Below, one piece after another: positions 17,758 through 25,775 of a DNA stretch of 64,000 bases; position 1 is the first letter of the stretch; every line of letters starts with the position of its first letter. The notes under the pieces are model-generated. The model made no database searches and was not told the DNA's origin. It was given only the letters and a program-made list of their open reading frames with translations. The stretch comes from UBA1941 sp046329555 (GTDB taxonomy: Bacteria; Bacteroidota; Bacteroidia; Chitinophagales; LD1), in NCBI GenBank assembly GCA_046329555.1, contig JAXLUK010000001.1:310001-374000 (forward strand), written 5' to 3'. The translations under genes and the position numbers were made by a program.

Positions 17758-19413
17758 TTAAGACAGTTGATATTCAGAAGAGTCCATCAGGTATTTCAAC
17801 ACATATTGCAATCTGGTTTGAACAACATTTTTCTTTACCGCATCAGTCGGATTATTGATGTAATCGGTCCATGCTGTTGACCAATACGTGTTGGATGTTT
17901 GGCCTCCAAGTAATCCATAGATGCGCATATAATCTTTAGCCGATTGCGACACATCAATCATGTACAAATGCGCTACGATATCATCAATCAGCGCCACCGG
18001 GTCACCGGGATTGCTGAATCCGGCAGCATACGCTAACACATCAATAATGAGCTGAAATTGGCCGCCATTGAAAGAAACAGAGAATCCGGTATACAATAAC
18101 AAATCAGACACCTGATTGCGGAATGGTAAAGTAGAGCTATTAATCCATAACTCGTGATATTGCGGGTATTGATAATATTCCGTCCATCCGGATACCGAAG
18201 GAGGATCCAACAAATCCTGAGATAAAGTCATGCAAAAATATTCAGCCGTCATCCAGGTACGATATTGCAAAGGAAGATTGGTATTGCCGGGCAAGGCCAC
18301 TTCCATTTCCCGCACAAGGCCAACTAAGAAGTCAACCGGACTCTTAATCATACAGCCGTAATTCAGCGCATCAAAAAAATGTTCGCTTTTGAATAAAGTT
18401 GATAGCGTTGCAGCGATGTCGTAATTACTGTTTCTAAAAACTACGGCCAGCGGTTCTATGATATTGGCTTCTACCGACGCATCAATATCATAATAAACGA
18501 AGAAGCGATAGATCTTTCTGCAGATATATTTGGCCACTTCATCCTGAGCAAAAATCATGGTCAGCAAATCATCCAGTTCATTGGCGCCTGCGGCCCCTGT
18601 TCTTCCCGTAATCAACGTATTGTTATAAAATGCAGAAAACTGCTTATCCGTTGTATCATGCTTGGTACTGTCGAAGTAGGATGTAAACGTACTGGGATCA
18701 ATACGGTAACCGGTTAAAACGCGAGCAGCAGCTTTCACATCATCTTCGGTAAAATGATTGGGCAAATCTTTCCCTACCGTAAACAACTCTTGTAACTCGC
18801 GGCCATAGTTTTCATCCGGGGCATTTTTAGTATTGGAATCGCCATTCAGGAACCGCAGCATGGCAGGATCAAGGGTGATGGCTTTCATCAGTTGTTTGAA
18901 ATTACCAAAAGCATGCTGGCGCAGTGTTTCAAGGTATTTATACCCTGCCTCGGCACGCATATACATGGAAAGTTGCGTAGCCAAATGATTGTGCCAAAAG
19001 AGTACCATCTTCTGTTCAGCACTTCTATTTTGAGTAGCCATCAGATTCCACCACCAGGCCTTAATGGATTGTTGCCGGTGACTAACGGCCATAGGCTGCG
19101 TTGAAAAATCATTGACCCATGTAGCGCCGGCTGCTACAACCGTATCGGTATATTGGTTAGAATAGTTGTTTAAGGGCGGCGACGGTGCATTACCCGGAGT
19201 TAACAATTCATCGACGGCCTGACTCATCGTTTTGGTTAAAAAATAGTCGATGTCGCTGCGCCTGGCACCAAACATGGTGCGCTTCAGTAAATGCACTACC
19301 TGCTTCTTGGTCCAAGCGCCTGTGTAGGCAGCTAGTGTAGTGGATGTTCTATTGCCGCTTTTACTGGATACCACGCCATCAACGGCAGCGGCGGGATACA
19401 ACAAATCATTCAT
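17758..19413 (-). CDS. DUF1800 protein
   Basis: A 551-residue member of the DUF1800 family, which is nearly always paired with DUF1501 and has no proven biochemical role. Family features are WTKKQVVHLLKRTMFGARRSD near the start, VLFWHNHLATQL, DENYGRELQELFTVG and VKAAARVLTGYRID. Unlike many relatives, it shows no signal peptide: residues 1-40 (MNDLLYPAAAVDGVVSSKSG and on) are polar or mildly apolar. If it is exported, it must use another route, possibly with its Tat-signal partner. It is the first gene of a two-gene operon with DUF1501 (9-bp gap). No further upstream gene belongs to the unit, as the next gene is 49 bp away. Confidence 0.88.
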   Translation of the reverse strand: MNDLLYPAAAVDGVVSSKSGNRTSTTLAAYTGAWTKKQVVHLLKRTMFGARRSDIDYFLTKTMSQAVDELLTPGNAPSPPLNNYSNQYTDTVVAAGATWVNDFSTQPMAVSHRQQSIKAWWWNLMATQNRSAEQKMVLFWHNHLATQLSMYMRAEAGYKYLETLRQHAFGNFKQLMKAITLDPAMLRFLNGDSNTKNAPDENYGRELQELFTVGKDLPNHFTEDDVKAAARVLTGYRIDPSTFTSYFDSTKHDTTDKQFSAFYNNTLITGRTGAAGANELDDLLTMIFAQDEVAKYICRKIYRFFVYYDIDASVEANIIEPLAVVFRNSNYDIAATLSTLFKSEHFFDALNYGCMIKSPVDFLVGLVREMEVALPGNTNLPLQYRTWMTAEYFCMTLSQDLLDPPSVSGWTEYYQYPQYHELWINSSTLPFRNQVSDLLLYTGFSVSFNGGQFQLIIDVLAYAAGFSNPGDPVALIDDIVAHLYMIDVSQSAKDYMRIYGLLGGQTSNTYWSTAWTDYINNPTDAVKKNVVQTRLQYVLKYLMDSSEYQLS

Positions 19414-19462
19414 AGCCTAATTTGTAGTATTAAAGATAAGATTTCAGCGGGAACGAAAACGA

Positions 19463-20890
19463 CTATTCCGTTTTGATGTAGGGGTCGTGATTCAAATGGA
19501 AATAGAACGTGTCTAGCATCTGTAGCGGTCTGTTTTTCCAAATGGTGATCATATCGGTGGTGTTGCCATAAACCCACTGCAATTCACCCGGATTCCATTC
19601 TGCCAAAACAATTTTTCCTTTTCCTTGATGATCAGTAGACCATAATAAGGTTTCATAACTTAGAAAATCTGAATTATTCATCAACTCCTCCAAAGGCAAG
19701 TGTTGGCGCGGCACAATCACTTTTGACCTACCGGGCGCAGTATAGGTTTCTACTACCGTTTTCAACGTCGTTAGTCGATTGGTGTATTTCGGATGCGTTT
19801 CCCAAATGGCCCAGATGCGAAAGGCCAGAAAAACTGTCATTAATATGGCGAAGGCCGGCGATTGCGGGCGCTGCAAACACGCATCCAGCACGGGGATAGC
19901 CACCATAAAACCGGCTGGCAACAACATACTTTCTTCATAGTAGGCAAATGGTTTGGGATAACACAACAAAATAAAAAGGATGTAGCCCACAGGCAGCAAG
20001 GTCTGCAGCGCAAGGCGCCACCAACTTTTCTTGATAAACAAAAGATAGGAACCCAATAAGTAAAGCACTAACCATCCTGCATATTCGAATCGCAGACCAA
20101 TTAAAAACTGTAAAATGCTTGGTGTTTGCAGTGGATGAAGCAGGTGCTGAAAAAAATCAGCTCCGGGTCCGAAATGCGATGCTTCATAGGGGCTAAGTAA
20201 ACCAACGGCTATTCTTAACATGAAAACACCTACCATGGCCAACATCCAAAACCACGTAGATTTGTTGAAAGCAAATGACGGCTTCAGGAGCCAATAGGCC
20301 AGCATAAACCCCATCGGGAAAACAATGAGTGGGTGGAAAAACTGCACCCAAATCATCAATAAGACGTTCGTTAAACGGAATGAAAATTTTGTTTCATCGC
20401 CCGGTTGCGAAAACAACCAAGCGCCATAAACACAGAGCCACGCCATTCCTTGCTGGTATTCTGATTGACACCAATAAAAGGCATGGTTGCTAACTACCGT
20501 CAAATACGCTAATAGCACCAAGGCGAACAAGGTGTTTTGAAAATAAAAAAGTATGAACAAAAACAACGCCAGGTAGAACAGCATCATGCCTGTAGAATGG
20601 ATGATGGTAACACTATGCAAGGGAACATGCGCATATATGGCGAGGAGCGGAAATACTTGCGGTATAATGGCGCCCGGGCGGAAATAGTTGATGGAAAATG
20701 TTTTATCCGCTAACAACAACACTTGCTGGAACGACATATCCATAAAATAGATACGCGCTTCAGCAAAGTAGGCTGCCAGGGCAGTCAATACCAGCATAAA
20801 AACTGATGCTATCCCAATGTACCAGCCGTGGGTGGCTTTAAGTTCAGAAATTCTTTTCACGGATGATGTATAACGGACGGTTGCGAACAT
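19463..20890 (-). CDS. Polytopic membrane protein, possible GT-C type glycosyltransferase
   Basis: A 475-residue protein with roughly ten hydrophobic helices from about residue 25 to 365 and a soluble C-terminal tail. A short loop with acidic residues after the first helix (AEARIYFMDM) resembles the first periplasmic loop of GT-C transferases. Coupling to the preceding polyprenyl-phosphate glycosyltransferase gene supports a role in transferring lipid-linked sugars, but no family motif is certain. The ATG at 20890 overlaps the upstream gene by 47 nt; a GTG at 20860, overlapping by 17 nt and giving a start at VKRISELK, is an equally good choice. Several Trp and Tyr residues lie in the loops, as is common for sugar-binding membrane proteins. 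Confidence 0.7.
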   Translation of the reverse strand: MFATVRYTSSVKRISELKATHGWYIGIASVFMLVLTALAAYFAEARIYFMDMSFQQVLLLADKTFSINYFRPGAIIPQVFPLLAIYAHVPLHSVTIIHSTGMMLFYLALFLFILFYFQNTLFALVLLAYLTVVSNHAFYWCQSEYQQGMAWLCVYGAWLFSQPGDETKFSFRLTNVLLMIWVQFFHPLIVFPMGFMLAYWLLKPSFAFNKSTWFWMLAMVGVFMLRIAVGLLSPYEASHFGPGADFFQHLLHPLQTPSILQFLIGLRFEYAGWLVLYLLGSYLLFIKKSWWRLALQTLLPVGYILFILLCYPKPFAYYEESMLLPAGFMVAIPVLDACLQRPQSPAFAILMTVFLAFRIWAIWETHPKYTNRLTTLKTVVETYTAPGRSKVIVPRQHLPLEELMNNSDFLSYETLLWSTDHQGKGKIVLAEWNPGELQWVYGNTTDMITIWKNRPLQMLDTFYFHLNHDPYIKTE

Positions 20891-21767
20891 TATCGCTGAT
20901 TCTGCTCATGTATTCACCAATTACACCCAAACAAATGAGTTGAATACCACCTAGAAAGAGAACCGCAATCATGAGAGAGGTCCAGCCTCTAACGGTATTG
21001 TGTGCAATCAGCCGGTCGTATAAAGCAATAAGAATCCAGATGAACGACATTCCGGAAACCATAAATCCTGCGATGGAGGCAATACGCAGCGGGAAGGTTG
21101 AAAAAGAAGTAATGCCATCAATGGCCAGACGCAACATTTTCATATTAGAATAACCCGAAGTACCCGAATGCCGCTCGTTTCTGGTATAGCTAATGGCGCT
21201 TTGAGAAAAGCCCAGCCATGGCACCTGCCCCCTGTAATATTTATGGCGCTCCGGCATTTGCATCAAGGCATTCACTACGCGCCTGCTCATCATTCTAAAA
21301 TCACCCGTATCTACCGGAATCGGAACGTTAGTGATGGAAGAAAGCAGTCGATAGAATAGTGCTGCCGCCCCGCGTTTCACCATGCTTTCGCCGGGCCGGG
21401 CTAAGCGCTGGGCATAAACCACATCAAACCCCATCTTCATACGCGCGTATAAGTCGGCAATAACTTCAGGAGGATCCTGAAGATCGGCGTCCATAATTAC
21501 CACATACTCTCCCAGGCTGTGCTCTAATCCTGCAGTTAGCGCTAGTTGCTGACCGAAATTTCGACTCAGATCGATATACTTTACCTCTGGCATGATAAGC
21601 GCCTGAGCGCGCATCGATTCTAGTGAACCATCTACAGAACCATCGTTCACCAAAATGATTTCAAACAACAAACCCATATCTTGTGCCACTGCGCTAACGC
21701 GCTGACATAAGGCCGCAATGTTGCCGGCTTCGTTGTAAACGGGAACAACTACCGAAAGCTGAATCAC
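20844..21767 (-). CDS. Undecaprenyl-phosphate glycosyltransferase (GT2, ArnC/GtrB-like)
   Basis: A 307-residue family 2 glycosyltransferase. The catalytic domain has LSVVVPVYNEAGNIAALC, ILVNDGSVDGS, the DADLQDPPEV metal-binding motif and DTGDFRMMSRRVV. Two C-terminal membrane helices (about 228-250 and 262-285) anchor it, as in ArnC and GtrB, which load a sugar onto undecaprenyl phosphate. The start is GTG at 21767; a TATTTTTC box (minus strand, 21772-21779) lies exactly 4 nt before it. The overlapping downstream membrane protein is the likely flippase or acceptor transferase partner. Confidence 0.92.
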   Translation of the reverse strand: MIQLSVVVPVYNEAGNIAALCQRVSAVAQDMGLLFEIILVNDGSVDGSLESMRAQALIMPEVKYIDLSRNFGQQLALTAGLEHSLGEYVVIMDADLQDPPEVIADLYARMKMGFDVVYAQRLARPGESMVKRGAAALFYRLLSSITNVPIPVDTGDFRMMSRRVVNALMQMPERHKYYRGQVPWLGFSQSAISYTRNERHSGTSGYSNMKMLRLAIDGITSFSTFPLRIASIAGFMVSGMSFIWILIALYDRLIAHNTVRGWTSLMIAVLFLGGIQLICLGVIGEYMSRISDNVRNRPLYIIREKNF

Positions 21768-21815
21768 GATTGAAAAATAACAAGGAAACCGAAATTCAGC
21801 CGGCTATTCTTCTAT

Positions 21816-22697
21816 TTATTCGGAAATATCAAAAGTATTTCGGTCGTACTGTGCGGCTTTAAGATCAACGCGATCATTGGTTACGGGAAGCAAAATCGAA
21901 ATAGGGTCATTTTGATTAGGAAGAAAATAATTCACCTTCAGGGCAAAATTTCCGATGTCTTCCGACTTGAAATTTCTGGGTGCATGGGCCAAAATTACGG
22001 TTTTACCTTCTCCTGCTATCGTATTGCCACTACCTTCAGCGGCCACCATGGTCAGCTCGGGCGTGTATTCCGGAAAAATCTTGTTTGCTTTTAAACGAAT
22101 ATTGAGGCGTTGAATGGTGGCATCACTACCAGTGTAGGTGATGGTAGCGAAACCTTCCGGCCGCTCGCCGGCCGCTTGCTTCGATAGATATCCGAAGAAA
22201 CGCTTGTGTGACGTATTCGGAATCAACGCACGCACTTCTCCATAAGTATATCGCATTAATGAGGTGCCGTTAAGGAGAGAAATCATGGTGTAGGTATCTT
22301 CTTCTCCATCTTTAGCCATTTGATGGATGACCAGAACTTTTTCATCAGTAACCACCTCGGCACCTGCAGCTTCCGCGGTCCAGTCAGCACCTTTCCCTCT
22401 TAAGCTATGACCTTTCAGCATAAACTGATGCTGCCCACCGTTGGAATCAATCAGTTGCTGCTCACGCTTAATCAATTTCAACAGCACTTGCCGATCTTCT
22501 GCTTTATCAGCAAAGGCAATTAAATCGTAGTAGGTATTTTCACGAGTCAATAAGGTTCCTTGCGGAGTTTCTACAACCTGAATCACCGAAAGCGCTGAAT
22601 CAGCATAGGATACCGGTCCTTTTGGTGTTGCGGGATTTTGATGACATGCGCTTAATGCACCTAGTAAACTTCCCACCACCAATAAACTATACTTCAT
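21816..22697 (-). CDS. Lipoprotein of unknown function
   Basis: A 293-residue predicted lipoprotein; the signal ends in LLGALSAC, placing the lipid-carrying Cys at residue 18. The mature part has no motif I recognise and looks soluble and mixed alpha/beta. It begins 11 nt inside the 3' end of folD on the same strand, so the two genes are transcribed together, although no folate role is evident. The C-terminal part (IGNFALKVNYFLPNQNDPIS) could be a beta-sandwich. Confidence 0.75.
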   Translation of the reverse strand: MKYSLLVVGSLLGALSACHQNPATPKGPVSYADSALSVIQVVETPQGTLLTRENTYYDLIAFADKAEDRQVLLKLIKREQQLIDSNGGQHQFMLKGHSLRGKGADWTAEAAGAEVVTDEKVLVIHQMAKDGEEDTYTMISLLNGTSLMRYTYGEVRALIPNTSHKRFFGYLSKQAAGERPEGFATITYTGSDATIQRLNIRLKANKIFPEYTPELTMVAAEGSGNTIAGEGKTVILAHAPRNFKSEDIGNFALKVNYFLPNQNDPISILLPVTNDRVDLKAAQYDRNTFDISE

Positions 22698-23565
22698 GTT
22701 GATAAGCTTTCAATGTATTCAACAACAACGAAACTACAGTCATAGGTCCAACGCCACCCGGAACCGGTGTGATAGCGGCAGCCTTAGAGGCTACTTCATC
22801 AAATTTCACATCGCCCTTCAAGCGCCATCCACTTTTAGCAGTAGTATCCGCCACCCGGGTTGTACCTACATCTATTACTATAACGCCATCTTTCACCATT
22901 TCTTTTGTCAGAAACTCAGGTTTCCCTAATGCCGCAATGATAATGTCGGCCTGACGGGTAATTTCCGGCAGATTGTGGGTTTTGGAATGACAAACGGTTA
23001 CCGTGGCGTTACCCGTTTTGGAGGAATTGCTGAGCAGCATACTCACCGGCCGGCCAACGATATTGCTTCGGCCAATAACCACGCAATGCTTTCCGGATGT
23101 CTCAATATGATAGCGCTCCAACAGGGTTACAATACCCAGTGGCGTAGCAGAAACATAAGAGGGTAAGCCCAGTGCCGTTTTACCCATGTTTACCGGATGA
23201 AATCCATCTACATCCTTAGCCGGATCAATCGCCAGAATCACGCGATTGGCATCTATGTGCGGAGGAAGCGGCAGCTGCACAATGAATCCATCAATGGCAT
23301 CATCTGCGTTCAGCTTCGCTACTTGATCCAGCAGAAAAGATTCTGAGATTGTGGTATCTTCAAAATGGAGCAGCGTAGAACGAAAGCCTACTTGTTCGCA
23401 AGATTTTACTTTATGCCCGATATAAGAAAGGCTACCCCCATCATTGCCTACCAGAATAGCCGCCAGATGGGGTGGCCTTTTGCCGCCTGCTGTTGCCTGA
23501 GCAACTTTTGCCGCAATTTCCTGCTTGATTTCATCAGCCAGCTTCTTTCCATCCAATAATATCAT
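22687..23565 (-). CDS. folD: Methylenetetrahydrofolate dehydrogenase / cyclohydrolase
   Basis: A 292-residue bifunctional FolD. It interconverts 5,10-methylene-THF, methenyl-THF and 10-formyl-THF using NADP. Signature regions are DDAIDGFIVQLPLPPHI, PAKDVDGFHPVNMGK, the Rossmann motif VVIGRSNIVGRPVSMLL and ITPVPGGVGPMTVVSLL. The catalytic Lys lies in YIGHKVKSCEQVG. Length and architecture are normal. It is followed by a lipoprotein gene with 11 nt overlap and is preceded by lepA (39-bp gap) on the same strand. FtcD, elsewhere in this window, produces its substrate methenyl-THF. Confidence 0.97.
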   Translation of the reverse strand: MILLDGKKLADEIKQEIAAKVAQATAGGKRPPHLAAILVGNDGGSLSYIGHKVKSCEQVGFRSTLLHFEDTTISESFLLDQVAKLNADDAIDGFIVQLPLPPHIDANRVILAIDPAKDVDGFHPVNMGKTALGLPSYVSATPLGIVTLLERYHIETSGKHCVVIGRSNIVGRPVSMLLSNSSKTGNATVTVCHSKTHNLPEITRQADIIIAALGKPEFLTKEMVKDGVIVIDVGTTRVADTTAKSGWRLKGDVKFDEVASKAAAITPVPGGVGPMTVVSLLLNTLKAYQHEV

Positions 23566-23604
23566 GGGTACGTATTTATCTGCGCTGTATTCAAAAGAGC
23601 AGCG

Positions 23605-25395
23605 CTAATCGTTTAATTTCAGAACTGCGATAAAGGCTTCCTGCGGTACTTCTACCTTACCAAACTGCCGCATTTTTTTCTTCCCTTTCTTCTGCTTTTC
23701 CAACAGTTTTCGTTTTCTGGAAATATCACCGCCATAACATTTGGCGGTTACATCCTTGCGCATGGCGCTGATATTTTCCCGTGCAATAATTTTCGCCCCA
23801 ATAGCAGCCTGAATCGGAATCATGAACATTTGCCGCGGAATGATTTCCTTAAGCTTTTCACACATTCTCCTGCCAAAATCTTCCGCCTTGGTACGGTGAA
23901 TCATGGCGCTAAAGGCATCTACTTTTTCTGCATTCAATAAAATATCCAACTTCACTAAATCACCCGGGCGATAATCTGTACGGTGGTAATCAAACGAAGC
24001 GTATCCTCTGGAAATGGATTTTAGTTTATCGTAGAAATCGAAAACAATTTCCGCCAATGGCATTTCAAAATGTAATTCAACCCGATCTTCGGTCAAATAG
24101 TTCTGATTAATCAAAATACCGCGTTTATCCATGCACAGCGTCATAATAGCGCCTATATACTCCGGCTTGGTTATTACCTGAGCTTTAATGTACGGTTCTT
24201 CCAGCCGTTCTATTCGTTGTACTTCGGGCATATCAGCCGGGTTATTAATCACCAAACTAGTACCATCAGTTAAGTAGGCTTCGTAACTAACCTGCGGCAC
24301 AGTAGTGATAATGGTCATATCAAATTCCCGCTCCAGCCGCTCCTGCACAATTTCCAGGTGTAGCAACCCCAAAAATCCGCATCGGAAACCGAAACCCAAG
24401 GCAATTGATGTTTCCGGCTCATAAACTAATGATGCGTCGTTCAGCTGCAATTTCTCCAGCGAATCGCGCAAATCTTCGTAGTCATCATTATCAATTGGAT
24501 AGATGCCGGCAAACACCATCGGTTTTACATCTTCAAAACCGTGAATGGCTTCCTGACAAGGGTTAGCAGCCAGAGTAATCGTATCACCCACTTTAATTTC
24601 CTTGGCGTTCTTGATACCGGTAATGATATAGCCCACATCGCCGGTTTTCACTTCATGACGTGGTTCCAGGTCTAGGCGCAATACGCCTACTTCATCGGCA
24701 TTATATACAGCGCCGGTATTGACGAACTTTACTTTATCCCCTTTCTTTAAACTGCCGTCGATAATCCGATAATACGCAATGACGCCGCGAAATGAATTGA
24801 ACATGGAGTCAAAAATCAAAGCGCGCAACGGGGCATCCGGCTGGCCTTTAGGCGCCGGAATGCGGTCAATTACGGCATCAAAAATTTCCTGAACTCCCTG
24901 ACCGGTTCTTCCGCTGGCGTGAATAATTTCTTCCCGCTTGCAGCCAATCAGGTTCATCATCTGATCTTCTACCACCTCAGGCATGGCACCCGGCATATCA
25001 ATTTTGTTGATAACCGGAATAATGGTGAGCCCTTGGTCTACCGCCAAATATAAATTTGAAATGGTTTGCGCCTGAATACCTTGTGAAGCATCCACCAGCA
25101 ACAAGGCACCTTCGCACGCAGCCAGTGAGCGCGATACTTCATAGCTAAAATCTACATGACCAGGCGTATCAATGAGATTAAACACATACGGCTGCCCGTT
25201 ACGGGTGTAGTTCATTTGGATAGCGTGGCTCTTAATGGTAATACCGCGTTCGCGTTCCAAATCCATATTATCCAAAACGGTATCCATCATTTGCCGTTCA
25301 GAAATGGTTTTGGTGGTTTCAATTAACCTGTCGGCCAAGGTACTTTTACCATGGTCGATATGCGCAATAATGCAGAAGTTCCGAATGTTTTGCAT
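23605..25395 (-). CDS. lepA: Elongation factor 4
   Basis: A 596-residue translational GTPase that back-translocates stalled ribosomes and helps ribosome assembly and stress survival. The G1 motif is AHIDHGKSTL, G3 is DTPGH in FNLIDTPGHVDFSYEVSRS, and G4 is NKID. The LepA-specific C-terminal domain is present, with AKCYGGDISRKRKLLEKQKK. Length is normal. A TACCTTCG box (minus strand, 25403-25410) lies 7 nt before the ATG. folD follows 39 bp downstream and a tiny lipoprotein gene lies upstream on the same strand. Confidence 0.97.
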   Translation of the reverse strand: MQNIRNFCIIAHIDHGKSTLADRLIETTKTISERQMMDTVLDNMDLERERGITIKSHAIQMNYTRNGQPYVFNLIDTPGHVDFSYEVSRSLAACEGALLLVDASQGIQAQTISNLYLAVDQGLTIIPVINKIDMPGAMPEVVEDQMMNLIGCKREEIIHASGRTGQGVQEIFDAVIDRIPAPKGQPDAPLRALIFDSMFNSFRGVIAYYRIIDGSLKKGDKVKFVNTGAVYNADEVGVLRLDLEPRHEVKTGDVGYIITGIKNAKEIKVGDTITLAANPCQEAIHGFEDVKPMVFAGIYPIDNDDYEDLRDSLEKLQLNDASLVYEPETSIALGFGFRCGFLGLLHLEIVQERLEREFDMTIITTVPQVSYEAYLTDGTSLVINNPADMPEVQRIERLEEPYIKAQVITKPEYIGAIMTLCMDKRGILINQNYLTEDRVELHFEMPLAEIVFDFYDKLKSISRGYASFDYHRTDYRPGDLVKLDILLNAEKVDAFSAMIHRTKAEDFGRRMCEKLKEIIPRQMFMIPIQAAIGAKIIARENISAMRKDVTAKCYGGDISRKRKLLEKQKKGKKKMRQFGKVEVPQEAFIAVLKLND

Positions 25396-25417
25396 AAGCG
25401 CGCGAAGGTAGCATTTT

Positions 25418-25615
25418 CTACTTGCTCTTGCAGGTATAACCTTGACCTTCGTAGGTAGCCAAAGTATTATGGTAGGTTAGGTCGTTCTGATTGTTCGTGT
25501 TGCAGACTTCTACATCGGCAGCGCCGTTTTTACTGCATGTCGAACAAACTTTACAACCGCTGCTAATGGTGACACTCAGCAATAGCAGGCCAGCGAGGAG
25601 TTGTGTTTTCTTCAT
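25418..25615 (-). CDS. Small Cys-rich lipoprotein
   Basis: A 65-residue predicted lipoprotein with a clear signal (LLAGLLLLSVTISSGC, lipidated Cys at about residue 21). The mature part is only about 45 residues and has five further cysteines (CKVCSTCSKN, EVCNTN and YTCKSK), which suggests disulfides or metal binding. No homologue is recognised. It lies 22 bp upstream of lepA on the same strand and may be co-transcribed with it. Confidence 0.7.
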   Translation of the reverse strand: MKKTQLLAGLLLLSVTISSGCKVCSTCSKNGAADVEVCNTNNQNDLTYHNTLATYEGQGYTCKSK

Positions 25616-25728
25616 GGTTTCTTGTTTTAATTAAATAAGTATTTACTCCCTTGTCAAGTATCGTACCAAAATATGGCAGGCCACACCATCAGATTACTCT
25701 CAAAACTAAAAAAAATAAGGTTTTTGGC

Positions 25729-25736
25729 TACTTTTG
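25729..25736 (+). promoter_or_regulatory. TAnnTTTG -7 box for sucA
   Basis: TACTTTTG matches the Bacteroidota -7 consensus exactly and lies 39 nt before the sucA ATG at 25776, giving a leader of about 33 nt. It supports the internal ATG as the real start, because an earlier in-frame start would fall inside the promoter. Confidence 0.55.
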
Positions 25737-25775
25737 GCCAACAGGAAACGCATCGTTTCCAGCCACATTTACCTC

